A stretch of 64,000 bases of DNA from contig NC_012870.2 of assembly GCF_000003195.3 (NCBI RefSeq), forward strand, positions 35,466,741-35,530,740, in the 5' to 3' direction. How positions within the stretch are numbered: the first letter of the stretch is position 1; every line of letters begins with the position of its first letter. The notes under the pieces are model-generated. The model was not told the origin of the DNA. It worked only from the letters and a program-made list of their open reading frames with translations, and did not search any database. Position numbers and translations under genes: made by a program. Of this stretch, positions 22,748 through 32,994 are shown piece by piece. This DNA comes from Sorghum bicolor. Lineage: Eukaryota > Streptophyta > Magnoliopsida > Poales > Poaceae.

Positions 22748-23713
22748 GTGAATCATGTGTCTATAGAGATAGCTATGGAGGAACCTAAGGTTATGATTGG
22801 TATGTTTGATGTCCATTCCACTCCTGCTACCGTTCTTTTTTATTATGGAGCTTCGCATACATTCATTTTAGAAGCTTTCATTAGAACACAAAATATACCT
22901 GCTTGTGCCTTGAAACGCCCCATAACCATAAATTCGCCAGAAGGGACTATACCAACTTCACGTTGTTGCTTTCCAGTTAATTTGACTTTAAGGGGGCTAG
23001 ACTTTAAAGTGAGCCCCGTAGTGCTGAGGATAGCTGGCGTTCATCTCATCTTGGGTACAGATTGGATGATGCAACAAGATGCAAAGATTAAGTGTGAAGG
23101 GAAGGTAATGAAACTAACATCACTAACTGGAGACCGACTCAATGTTGAGGTTGAGGTGCAGGAACAAAAGACAGCCATAGTGAATGAGTTGGATGATTAT
23201 GCTAATCCTCAGGACCGTGTTGTGAATGTATTTCTAGATGTATTTTTAGATGAATTGCCGGGTATGCCACCTGACCGTGACATCGAGTTTATAATTGAAT
23301 TATTACCTGGTACTGCACCTATAGCTAAAAGACCATACATAATGGGGGTTAATGAATTAGAAGAACTTAAGAAGCAAATAAAGGAATTGCACGATAAGGG
23401 GTTCATTCATCCTACTTCTTCATCATGGGGTGCACCAGTTATCTTTGTTGATAAGAAAGATGGTAGCCAGAGGATGTGTGTGGATTATCGATCACTTAAT
23501 GAGGTTACCATCAAAAATAAGTATCCTTTGCCTAGAATTGATGACTTATTTGATCAGCTAAGAGGTGCTTATGTGCTCTCTAAGATTGATCTGCGATCTG
23601 GTTATCATCAGTTAAAGATCCGCAATTCAGATATATGAAAGACAGCTTTCACAACAAGGTATGGGTTGTATGAGTATACAGTTATGTCTTTTGGTTTGAC
23701 CAATGCACCAGCT
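22748..23713 (+). pseudogene. Protease and reverse transcriptase of element F, first part
   Basis: The frame continues from gag. The protease site reads [10 protein letters not shown] where active chromovirus proteases have D-S-G-A, so the catalytic aspartate is lost. The reverse transcriptase follows with [34 protein letters not shown] and [16 protein letters not shown] at 23636 interrupts D-I-*-K-T-A-F, and the frame then runs to LTNAPA, where element G is inserted at 23714. It resumes at 32916. It once encoded the enzymes for F's own replication. Confidence 0.85.
23709..23713 (+). other. Target-site duplication of element G, left copy
   Basis: cagct here and at 32911-32915 flank element G exactly. 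Removing G and one copy restores the RT codons ..NAPA-YFMY.. of element F. Confidence 0.9.
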
Positions 23714-25298
23714 TGTTGACACTTCTTAACGCAACCACCGGATATCGGCGACGGCGCCAGAAGTGCCCTGGTAGGGTAACTCTATTTACTATTGGATAAT
23801 TCCGCAAGCGCACAGAATGTACCGCTGTAGCACTTCACCAAGGAGTATTCCAAGGTATCGTAATTTATATTTTCCCAAGGGAAAGCGGCTAAGTGTGTTT
23901 AACAAAAAGGGGAATGAGATTCCTTGAGTTATCTAGTATCAACTAGTGAATAAGGGTGGTAAATAACGAATAGGAAGGGTAGTGGTGAATCCAAGGTCCT
24001 ATGCTAAAGGTGAATGGTAGAGTTAGCTAGGTGGGAGGACAACGAGTGAGTAAAGGACTCCTATGTATCTAACTTGACTTCTGTGACTTACTTTAATAGA
24101 TAATTGTCTTAACTACGCTAGAGCCTTACTAACTGTGTGCGAGGGATAGCCGAGCTGGTAAGACGCTTAGAAGGTTTTTCACCTAACCCCTTACCGAAAG
24201 CGACTATTGGGCTTATGGACGCCTTACCTTTTAAGAACTAGCCTGTACGTGAGGAGAACCTAATGCCGCCCACGATCTGTCACCTACTAGGGAGTGCGCT
24301 CCTACTTTCCGTTCAAGCCAGCGGTAATCAAAGGTAATCTTAAGTATGAGCACCACGCTCACACTTAATCCTACAACGCTAACTAGTTGCAGCTAGCTAG
24401 AGCTCCTATACAAGATAGGACGATGATGCACACACAGGAGTGGTTACAGGTCACTAACTTCACTAAGACAACTATATTACTAAAGTAAATGCACAACAAG
24501 ACTAAAAGACTTGCACTAAGTAAGAACTCAGTAAAGTAAAGTAAGAATAATATATTAATAAAAGGAAAGTCTTACAAAAGTAGAAAGGTACAAGAGCTAT
24601 ACCAGACTCTCCAGAAGACGACTCCGGAGACCCCGAGCTTCGCTCGACTCGACTCTAACTCCCACTCTAGACTAACTACTACTCTACTTGTATGCTTGGA
24701 ACTTGTAATGCACTTGGCCTTGGAATTGCACACTTGAAATGAAGGATGGAGGCTGCCTTTTATAGAGGGAGATGGAGTAGGGGTTACTCCATCGCCACGT
24801 CATCGATCCGCGTGACATCTTCTCTCCACCCTTGGATCAAACCGACCTCACAACCGCCATTTGATCAACGGCAGGGGCAAATCAACATGTTGGACATGTG
24901 GGGAAGGTCGGTGGGAGGCCACCGACCCTGGAACCGCCTTTGATGTGGGGTCGGGCGACCCCACTTCTGGGCCTCTGGGCCCACCAGCAGTGTCCACAGG
25001 GGTCCCTTATGTCGGTGGACTAGGTGGCACACCTGGGTCCCACCAAAGAGGGGTCGGGCGACCCCCTCCCTGTGGGCCCAGGGTGTCACCTGTTGTCCCC
25101 TCGATCTCCTCTTGATGATTCTGATGTTGGCTTTGTCAAATAATGTCTTGAATTTGTTGTTCCTGCATAAACAAGCTAAGAGTACAAGTGGAACTAGTTA
25201 TGGATAAAATATGTTCATGTCATGTCGTTTCCCCTTGCAACCGAGGCATGTTGACGGTGTTTTGTATGTGGATTTCTATGGTATATCCACCGTCAACA
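23714..25298 (-). repeat. 3' LTR of element G
   Basis: The LTR is 1585 bp; plus-strand ends are TGTTGACAC and CCGTCAACA. Minus-strand TATA is at 24758-24764. Upstream (plus-strand right) are a 9-bp-stem hairpin (24906-24927) and two GGGGTCGGGCGACCCC motifs (24947-24962, 25050-25065). A primer-site-like segment lies inside it at 23746-23759. Confidence 0.9.
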
Positions 25299-25874
25299 AG
25301 ATCCGCCAAGCTTAACCTTTGCTCGTCCCGAGCAAACAATCAAACTTAGCCTCGGTGGATCAGGTATTGTTACTATGTTCACATTTCAAGAGTACCATGT
25401 GTACAACAAAGTTCTTCTCTTTGCATGAAAAATTTAGCTATGTAAACTTACCCCTATTACCTTAGTCCCTTATGGGGCTTATGGCTTTTCCTTTGTCTTA
25501 GGTGGTTGAGAGACAGAACAGTTTGACTTGAGCACTAACTTTCTCATTCTTAGCAAGTTTCATATCAGAGGTTTGTGATATTTTCAAAAGAAAGCTTAAA
25601 TGTTCCTCTTATGGTTCTCTCATGTCACTCAAATGGTGTATGATTCCTCACCAAGGCATATGGTAAGAGTTGCCTTCTCTATTTCATCCTATTTCTAAAA
25701 GGCTTATGTGGAGTTCAAGGTAGGGATGAAAGGAGATAGCATACTTACTTTGCATGTATTGCGAAGTCAAAGCTCGGATCCTTGAAGAGAAGTGTCATAC
25801 TCCCAGATCAAGATGTGCAAGTGTGATATATGGTGGACTAGGTTGCTCCTTTATTTGATAGACTCTCTTTGTAT

Positions 25875-25991
25875 TGAGACATGGCTAGCATTTTTTTTTA
25901 TATGAGCTTTCATGTGCTCAATTTTCTTTTTCTATGGACTTGCACATGTCCATCTTTTTATTTCATTTTGCCTAGCCTTTTTGATGTCTCA
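25875..25991 (-). other. Predicted structured RNA in the 3' UTR of element G
   Basis: TGAGACAT (25875-25882) and GGCTAG (25883-25888) pair with ATGTCTCA (25984-25991) and CTAGCC (25972-25977), a 14-bp helix with a one-sided bulge. Inside are TGAGC/GCTCA (25903-25920) and ATGGAC/GTCCAT (25934-25953), each with an 8-nt loop. The plan is that of A/H and JK with unrelated stem sequences. Confidence 0.5.
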
Positions 25992-26635
25992 TTTACCAAA
26001 TAATGCTTAGAGAGATGTTCTAACATTTAGAGTATGGAGCAACCTATTTAGTGGATGCGAAATACATGTGGTTGCGTACTTCCAGTGTAGAAGCAGCATA
26101 TATATATGTGGTGTGTACGTGATCTTGATCTTAGGAGCATGAAAAGTCTCTTAACAAGGGTCAACAAGACTTGACGACACTCAACACAAAGCAAATAGCT
26201 TATGTGGAAAGATTGCAATTATGTAAAGTAGATATGGCTGTGGTAGGAATTCATCACCATTGAGGAACAATTAAGGTTTTGATCATTTTAAGAATAAATC
26301 TCTGATAATCATGCATGCTTAGAAAAATATTATAGTAGCTCTTGTCTTACTATCTCATGTCCCACAACAACTTAGACTTAGTTCTAGCACTTGCAACCCA
26401 CAAAGTTTTTAGGTTCATGGCAGTTTAAGTGAGCTAAGTGATCCATACTTAGAGAAATACTAAGTTGTATACTAGGTACTAGAGAAACATTAACAAGTAA
26501 CTAGTCATCATTTACATGAGGGATATAAACATACATGAAGCATATATGCTAAAGGGAAATGCTAATAAATATTTTTTTTTTAAGTAAGAATGATAAAATG
26601 CATGAAAATAAATAGGATAGAATACTTACCTTAGT

Positions 26636-26654
26636 GGGGGAGAGGATCTCCCCC
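26636..26654 (-). other. Internal polypurine-tract-like hairpin, element G
   Basis: GGGGGAGA and TCTCCCCC form an 8-bp stem with a 3-nt loop. On the minus strand it reads TAGCTTGGGGGAGA, a near copy of the family PPT, located just past the second ORF. Matching features occur in L (44653-44666), H (39889-39909) and JK (51810-51827). Confidence 0.55.
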
Positions 26655-26834
26655 AAGCTAGATCTTCGCTCACTGTGGTGGCGGGAAATTCTGGTACCAT
26701 CCAGCCCAGCGTTGTGCGTCTTCCTCTCGCACACGTCGGATATGTTGGCCGTTTTGTAACGCCAGTTGCAATGTTGCTTCTTGCCCAATCTACAATTCGC
26801 CCATGTCATTAATGAGACTGTCCATACCTGTGGG

Positions 26835-28046
26835 CTAGTGACGCCTAGCCCTGTCCCTTGGGCGTGGAGTGCGTTGTGGAGGTAGACCCATGGAGTCTGA
26901 AGCATCCACTGACATCGCTTCATCGCCCTCTTCAACGTCATGGTGCGAGGATCCTCCTTGCTCCATCTGGGCGGCTTGCATCATCCTTCTTGTCACCCTG
27001 CGTGTCCCTGCAATATTTGGACTTGCCACTTGGGCTAGTCTAATGGTAAGTGTGCGGACCCCATACAACCGGCGCCTCGCACATGGGAGAGGAATTTCGG
27101 TTGTATAGCCCGGATAAATCATTTTAAGTTCACCATTTGGATTTCTTATGAGCATGTTAGCATTGATAAAGAAGTTCTCATCTACCACTCCTCTAACATA
27201 GCCAATGTCTTCAAAATAATGTGATTCAAGTAATCCAAAAGTATCGGCTATTCGAGTAATAAAGGATGTGAAATAGATGGACTTCCCATACTCAATAGAG
27301 TTAAGCCAATAGTTCACTAGCAGTTTCACAGGGGAGACCTTGATTTTACTAACCATGGCATAGAGAATTTTAAGTTCATCATCAATTAAAGTATCAGTTC
27401 CCATGCCAGGATATAGAGTGCACATGATCCAGAAGTGAAGAAAGCGCAAGGTTGGATTATGGATTTCAATGGGAGTAGGATTTGAACAATCATTAGAGCC
27501 AGAAATTGCTTTCCAGAATCTAAATTTATCGAACATTCTAGTGGCATGATCTAGATCAAGTTCTCATTCATGTTCACACCCTAAAGCAGTGTTTAGCAAA
27601 CTCCAATTTAATTGATGTTCTTGCTCACACATGCGAAAAGATATTCCATTATTTGTGAGTTTTAGGGTGCATAGAAATTCCTTAGCAAGCAATTCTTTTC
27701 CAAATTCAGGCACTTGCCAAAAACTACTCCAACCAATTGCTCTAAACACCTTATCGAATTCAACATCCATACCTGTGCGGGCCAAAAGGTCCGGATCGAT
27801 GATGCTAGTGTGTAGGAAGAGACCCTCTCGGATGATGTAGTACCTTTGCAACTCTTCTTGGCTTAACATGAGGCCGCTCTCGGGCTCTCTCATCCTTGAT
27901 GGAGGCTCGTAGGGTACCATCCCATGGTAACCTTCTTCTTCCTCCCTTCCATGAGCATGGTGAGAGCCTTGAGAAGAGCTCTCACCCTTTGCTTTCTTGA
28001 ACTTGCCGAAGATATGCTTCTTCATCCTCCTACACAAGTGAGGCAA
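26835..28046 (-). pseudogene. Second ORF of element G, ATHILA ORF-like, one in-frame TGA
   Basis: One frame of about 404 codons, MPHLCRRMKKHIFGKFKKAK at the start, split only by a TGA at 27564-27566. The middle (FLCTLKLTNNGISFRMCEQE, then LRFLHFWIMCTLYPGM and KILYAMVSKIKVSPVKLL) resembles the ATHILA ORF family found next to or after pol in Athila elements. The C terminus is acidic then proline/arginine rich. No signal peptide or clear membrane span is seen, so I do not call it an envelope. Its role is unknown. It lies 1.07 kb after the gag-protease ORF. Confidence 0.65.
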
Positions 28047-29118
28047 ACCAAGCTCCTACTACTACTACTATGCAAGGGGAATCTTTTTGGGTTTTGTTTT
28101 GATGACTATTTCTAAACTAAACTTGAGAAATGGCTTGTAACAAAGAGAGAAGAGAAAGGATTGTGAGCTCAAAATGGTTCTGGTGGTTTTGGGTGTGGAG
28201 TTGAGCTCACAATGCTGTGGTATTTATAGGGGGAGAAGGGCAAGTAGTGGACCCACAATATAGGGGTCGGCCGACCCCCCCTAGAAGCACTTTGAATTTG
28301 AACTTAGCTTTATACAGGGAACCATTCTGCATGCTTTCAAGATTTTGCAGAGATGGTCCAAAATGGGGGTCGGCCGACCCCCATCCTAGCCCCTCCTCCA
28401 CTTTAAACATTGTGTCATTGATTGTCCAGAAGAGTAAAGGCTAGGTGTGGACCAAAAGTTTTCAAATTGTTTCTGAGATTCCCTGTTTTAGTGCTTTGTG
28501 AAAGGTAAAAGATGAATGGCAAAAGTGGAGACATGTCTAAAGTGATTCCTATGGACCATGGGAGCACTCAAGCATGCCTAGGTGACCACTTTGCAGAATT
28601 TAAGCTAGTGGAGTGGTCCCAAAAGAATCAAAGATGAAAGGAGCATCTTATGACTAAAGTAAAGGATCAAGGGACCACTCTTTTTCAAACTTTAGCTAGT
28701 GTTACAAGCATAGGACTCCATTGTGATTCAAATGGTGGCCAGCAGGAGGCAAGTGGGGCCAATATGGGGGTCGGCCGACCCCCACATTGGAGCTCCCAGA
28801 GCATCCAAGTGCTAGGTTGGAACCTCTATGACTAGCAAGGTTGAAATGTGGTGAAGTGGGCCCCAAGGTGGGGTCGGGCGACCCCCCTTTGGGAGCTCCA
28901 GCAGCTCAAATTTTTATGACAAGTTATTCTCAAGATTTTATTTATTATGGCTAAACATTTTGTCGAAATAAGATATGCAAAATTCAAAGTAAGAATGCAA
29001 TTGAAAAGTGAATAGTAGAAATTGAAATGCAGAAAATAAATATGGGATAACTACTGATTTACCTTATCAGCAAGGGCTCCATGTTTTAGGTCCGTAGAGC
29101 AGGACCTCTCCATCTTGT
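28047..29118. other. Inter-ORF spacer of element G with GC palindromes
   Basis: There is no gene. Reverse transcriptase and integrase would be expected in this region of a complete element. It holds four copies of a GC palindrome built on GGTCGGCCGACC: 28263-28278, 28363-28384 (perfect over 22 bp), 28765-28784 (20 bp) and a variant with GG centre at 28870-28885. The variant form also occurs twice in each LTR. Confidence 0.75.
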
Positions 29119-31182
29119 TCATTCTTCGGGTGCATCAGATGGTCCCGGAGACGTGGACCTTGATTGCACCTCTTTCTCCCGCCATACTTGCTTGGTATTG
29201 ATTTTTGGTTCAGCGGGTTCCTCTTCTTTCTTTTCGGCCCTTTTGGCCGACTTACCTCTCTTGTCCCTTCGGCGTCGGATGTGGCGAGGCTTAGTCGGAG
29301 GTTCTTTGTCCTTCACCTGCATGTTAGCTTTATAACCATTGAATGGACATTTTACCTTCCATCCTGGGAATTGTAGGTGAATCTGGCCGGACCCCACATA
29401 GATGACTGCATTGACCGTGTTGAGGAATGGCCTTCCCAAGATGATCGAGACATCATTATTGGATCCCATATCCAAAATGATGAAGTCGGCAGGGACGTAG
29501 TCGTCTTGGACCTTTACTAGTATGTCCCTTGCCAACCCCTCAGGGAACCTGATCGTCTGATCTGCCATCTGCAAACGAACAAATGTGGGGTGCAAAGGCC
29601 CCCCTAGCAAATTATCATAAGTTACCTTGGCCATGATGTTGACACCCGATCCAAGGTCGCAGAAGGCGTTGTGGAAGATTTGCGGTCCGATCTCACAGGT
29701 GATGGTCGGCAGGCCTGGGTCGTCTTTCTTGGTGATGAAGGGCGAATCCAGAAGATAGCTCCAGTTGGATTGTACCGGAGGCTTACCGAACCTCGTAGTA
29801 ACTAGTTTAACTCCTTTAATTGGGTCCTCAGGTTTCCCTGGGATCTTACCTTGCTCGAAGGATGGGACAGCTGCTGCTAATTGAGCTAATTGTGTTTCTA
29901 GCATTTTGTTAAAGCTCAACTGATTTTTCATAGCAGAGTTAAAGCTATCCAACTTTTCACTTAAGTTTTCAAGGATCTTATCATTAGCCATCATTTTCTT
30001 GTTAATGCTATCATTGATTTTAGATTGGCCTAAGACAAGATCTCTAAGAGAAGGTTGGTTACCAAAAGAATTATTGAAATTTTGATTGTAACCATTACCT
30101 TGATTACCTTGGTAGAAGGGGCGCGAGTTCCATTGCTGTTGTTGGGGCCGGTACCCATTGTTGTTGTTGTTGATGAAGCTCACTTCCTCCTTTGTTTCGG
30201 GACAATTGTTTCCCGAATGATCATCTCCTCCGCACACTTCGCACCATGAATCAGATTGAATGGCCCGTGTAGTGGCGTAAGGTTGAATGGCCTCTTGCTT
30301 GGAACTTTCTTCCATCTTCTTCATTAAGAGGTCCATCTTAGCAGAGAGCATGTCCACCTCATTCAAGGCATGGACACCTCTTCTCTTGGGCTGGAGGCGT
30401 TCCTCATTCCATCCTTGGTTTATAACCATCTTTTCAATGAGGTCCTTGGCATCCTTGACATTGTGTTGCAAGAATGCTCCTCCAGCGGCAGCATCAAGGT
30501 GACTACGGGCCAAACCGGTCAGGCCATGGTAGAAACCTTGGATTAGGAGCCACTCCTCTATCCCATGATGAGGACAGGCGCGAATGTACTCCTGCAGACG
30601 TTCCCATGCTTCGAGAATCGTCTCATCCGCTTGCTGTTGGAAGCTGGAAATCTTTCCACGAAGGGCGCTGGTCTTGCCCATCGGAAAGAACTTCTTGAGA
30701 AATGCATTGGCGCACCTCTCCCACGTGGTCACTTCACCCTTGTTGGCGTAGAACCATTGCTTCGCCTTCCCCAATAACGAGAATGGGAAGAGGCGAAGAC
30801 GGATGGCGTCTGCGGCGACATTCTTGATGGTGAAGGTGCCGCACACCTCCAAGAAGTGTTGGAGATGGGCATTGGCATCCTCGTGTGGCTTTCCACAGAA
30901 GGGATTGGCTTGCACCATATTGATAAGCGCAGGCTTCAACTCAAAAGTCGCATCTCCCAAGTTAAGCTGCGGACCCGTGGCGACATTGTCAGCCGACGGC
31001 GCAGAGTACTCAGAGATGGTCTTCTGGGCCATAGCTTCTTTGATAACCGGTGCAGATACTCCTTCCTCTAACGGATTCAGGTTCGAGATGAACCTTTGAG
31101 GTGGAACTTGACGACGTCTAGTTCTCCTCAACAGTTGCTCAGGATCTTCAACGAAGTTTGACGGCAATTGGAAACCGCTCAT
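29119..31182 (-). CDS. Gag-protease polyprotein of element G (intact)
   Basis: A 687-residue intact ORF. The N-terminal third is an Athila-type Gag (MAQKTISEYSAP, LINMVQANPFCG, LRLFPFSLLGKAKQWFYANK). A zinc knuckle CEVCGGDDHSGNNC (C-x2-C-x4-H-x4-C) lies near residue 315. A glutamine/asparagine-rich stretch follows. Near residues 500-620 is an aspartic protease with CDLGSGVNIM (D-L-G is usual for Athila) and IILGRPFLNT. The C terminus is basic and charged. Gag would form the particle and the protease would cleave the polyprotein. The first ATG after the primer site was chosen. The intact frame fits the young LTRs. Confidence 0.9.
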   Translation of the reverse strand: MSGFQLPSNFVEDPEQLLRRTRRRQVPPQRFISNLNPLEEGVSAPVIKEAMAQKTISEYSAPSADNVATGPQLNLGDATFELKPALINMVQANPFCGKPHEDANAHLQHFLEVCGTFTIKNVAADAIRLRLFPFSLLGKAKQWFYANKGEVTTWERCANAFLKKFFPMGKTSALRGKISSFQQQADETILEAWERLQEYIRACPHHGIEEWLLIQGFYHGLTGLARSHLDAAAGGAFLQHNVKDAKDLIEKMVINQGWNEERLQPKRRGVHALNEVDMLSAKMDLLMKKMEESSKQEAIQPYATTRAIQSDSWCEVCGGDDHSGNNCPETKEEVSFINNNNNGYRPQQQQWNSRPFYQGNQGNGYNQNFNNSFGNQPSLRDLVLGQSKINDSINKKMMANDKILENLSEKLDSFNSAMKNQLSFNKMLETQLAQLAAAVPSFEQGKIPGKPEDPIKGVKLVTTRFGKPPVQSNWSYLLDSPFITKKDDPGLPTITCEIGPQIFHNAFCDLGSGVNIMAKVTYDNLLGGPLHPTFVRLQMADQTIRFPEGLARDILVKVQDDYVPADFIILDMGSNNDVSIILGRPFLNTVNAVIYVGSGQIHLQFPGWKVKCPFNGYKANMQVKDKEPPTKPRHIRRRRDKRGKSAKRAEKKEEEPAEPKINTKQVWREKEVQSRSTSPGPSDAPEE

Positions 31183-31299
31183 ACACTGTCAGGCTTCACA
31201 ATAAAGGAAGACAAGACAAGTGATGGGTTATCCCTATCACTACTTGATAACTAGCAAACTCTGGATTCTCTTTTTGTTAAAACTCTTAGACAGACGCGC

Positions 31300-31317
31300 T
31301 CCCCGGCAACGGCGCCA
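31300..31317 (-). promoter_or_regulatory. tRNA-Asp primer-binding site, element G
   Basis: The plus strand reads TCCCCGGCAACGGCGCCA, a perfect 18-nt match to the tRNA-Asp 3' end, 8 bp from the 5' LTR. A similar partial site lies inside the LTR at 31358-31371. Confidence 0.9.
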
Positions 31318-31325
31318 GAAATGCT

Positions 31326-32910
31326 TGTTGACACTTCTTAACGCAACCACCGGATATCGGCGACGGCGCCAGAAGTGCCCTGGTAGGGTAACTCTATTTA
31401 CTATTGGATAATTCCGCAAGCGCACAGAATGTACCGCTGTAGCACTTCACCAAGGAGTATTCCAAGGTATCGTAATTTATATTTTCCCAAGGGAAAGCGG
31501 CTAAGTGTGTTTAACAAAAAGGGGAATGAGATTCCTTGAGTTATCTAGTATCAACTAGTGAATAAGGGTGGTAAATAACGAATAGGAAGGGTAGTGGTGA
31601 ATCCAAGGTCCTATGCTAAAGGTGAATGGTAGAGTTAGCTAGGTGGGAGGACAACGAGTGAGTAAAGGACTCCTATGTATCTAACTTGACTTCTGTGACT
31701 TACTTTAATAGATAATTGTCTTAACTACGCTAGAGCCTTACTAACTGTGTGCGAGGGATAGCCGAGCTGGTAAGACGCTTAGAAGGTTTTTCACCTAACC
31801 CCTTACCGAAAGCGACTATTGGGCTTATGGACGCCTTACCTTTTAAGAACTAGCCTGTACGTGAGGAGAACCTAATGCCGCCCACGATCTGTCACCTACT
31901 AGGGAGTGCGCTCCTACTTTCCGTTCAAGCCAGCGGTAATCAAAGGTAATCTTAAGTATGAGCACCACGCTCACACTTAATCCTACAACGCTAACTAGTT
32001 GCAGCTAGCTAGAGCTCCTATACAAGATAGGACGATGATGCACACACAGGAGTGGTTACAGGTCACTAACTTCACTAAGACAACTATATTACTAAAGTAA
32101 ATGCACAACAAGACTAAAAGACTTGCACTAAGTAAGAACTCAGTAAAGTAAAGTAAGAATAATATATTAATAAAAGGAAAGTCTTACAAAAGTAGAAAGG
32201 TACAAGAGCTATACCAGACTCTCCAGAAGACGACTCCGGAGACCCCGAGCTTCGCTCGACTCGACTCTAACTCCCACTCTAGACTAACTACTACTCTACT
32301 TGTATGCTTGGAACTTGTAATGCACTTGGCCTTGGAATTGCACACTTGAAATGAAGGATGGAGGCTGCCTTTTATAGAGGGAGATGGAGTAGGGGTTACT
32401 CCATCGCCACGTCATCGATCCGCGTGACATCTTCTCTCCACCCTTGGATCAAACCGACCTCACAACCGCCATTTGATCAACGGCAGGGGCAAATCAACAT
32501 GTTGGACATGTGGGGAAGGTCGGTGGGAGGCCACCGACCCTGGAACCGCCTTTGATGTGGGGTCGGGCGACCCCACTTCTGGGCCTCTGGGCCCACCAGC
32601 AGTGTCCACAGGGGTCCCTTATGTCGGTGGACTAGGTGGCACACCTGGGTCCCACCAAAGAGGGGTCGGGCGACCCCCTCCCTGTGGGCCCAGGGTGTCA
32701 CCTGTTGTCCCCTCGATCTCCTCTTGATGATTCTGATGTTGGCTTTGTCAAATAATGTCTTGAATTTATTGTTCCTGCATAAACAAGCTAAGAGTACAAG
32801 TGGAACTAGTTATGGATAAAATATGTTCATGTCATGTCGTTTCCCCTTGCAACCGAGGCATGTTGACGGTGTTTTGTATGTGGATTTCTATGGTATATCC
32901 ACCGTCAACA
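31326..32910 (-). repeat. 5' LTR of element G
   Basis: The LTR is 1585 bp and, by eye, identical to 23714-25298 except at 32768 (A here, G at 25156). The offset between the two is constant at 7612, so there are no indels. It is followed by TSD cagct (32911-32915). Confidence 0.92.
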
Positions 32911-32915
32911 CAGCT

Positions 32916-32994
32916 TACTTCATGTACATGGTGAATAAAGTATTTATGAAGTATCTTGATAAGTTTGTAGTGGTATTTATTAATGATATATTGG
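32916..32994 (+). pseudogene. Reverse transcriptase of element F, continuation
   Basis: It encodes YFMYMVNKVFMKYLDKFVV and then VFINDILV, the active-site region of the RT (usually V-F-I-D-D-I-L). The first catalytic aspartate of the DD pair is replaced by asparagine. It is joined to 23713 in the empty site and cut at 32995 by insertion of element L. Confidence 0.85.

Larger units (their letters stand above)
25299..26834 (-). other. 3' untranslated region of element G
   Basis: No gene is seen in these 1.5 kb. It begins (minus-strand 3' end) with the PPT AAGCTTGGCGGATCT (25299-25313), which is weaker than the usual GGGGGAG form. It contains a predicted closed hairpin array (25875-25991) and an internal PPT-like hairpin (26636-26654). 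It aligns loosely with the 3' UTR of element L (43166-44640). Confidence 0.7.
23714..32910 (-). mobile_element. Element G: complete, recent, non-autonomous Athila-type retrotransposon
   Basis: It is 9197 bp with two 1585-bp LTRs, a perfect tRNA-Asp primer site, an intact gag-protease ORF, a second ORF and a polypurine tract, flanked by a perfect 5-bp TSD. By eye the LTRs differ at one base (25156 G, 32768 A), so the insertion is very young. There is no reverse transcriptase, RNase H or integrase, so it depended on enzymes from another element. It lies antisense in the RT of element F. Confidence 0.9.

Noticed and set aside
24746..25115. Plus-strand ORFs in the G LTR (also at 32358-32727)
   Set aside because: They are duplicated only because the LTR is, lie antisense to the element and have no protein-like features.
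26835..28046. Envelope gene in element G
   Set aside because: No signal peptide, glycosylation pattern or membrane anchor is visible; it resembles the ATHILA ORF family instead.
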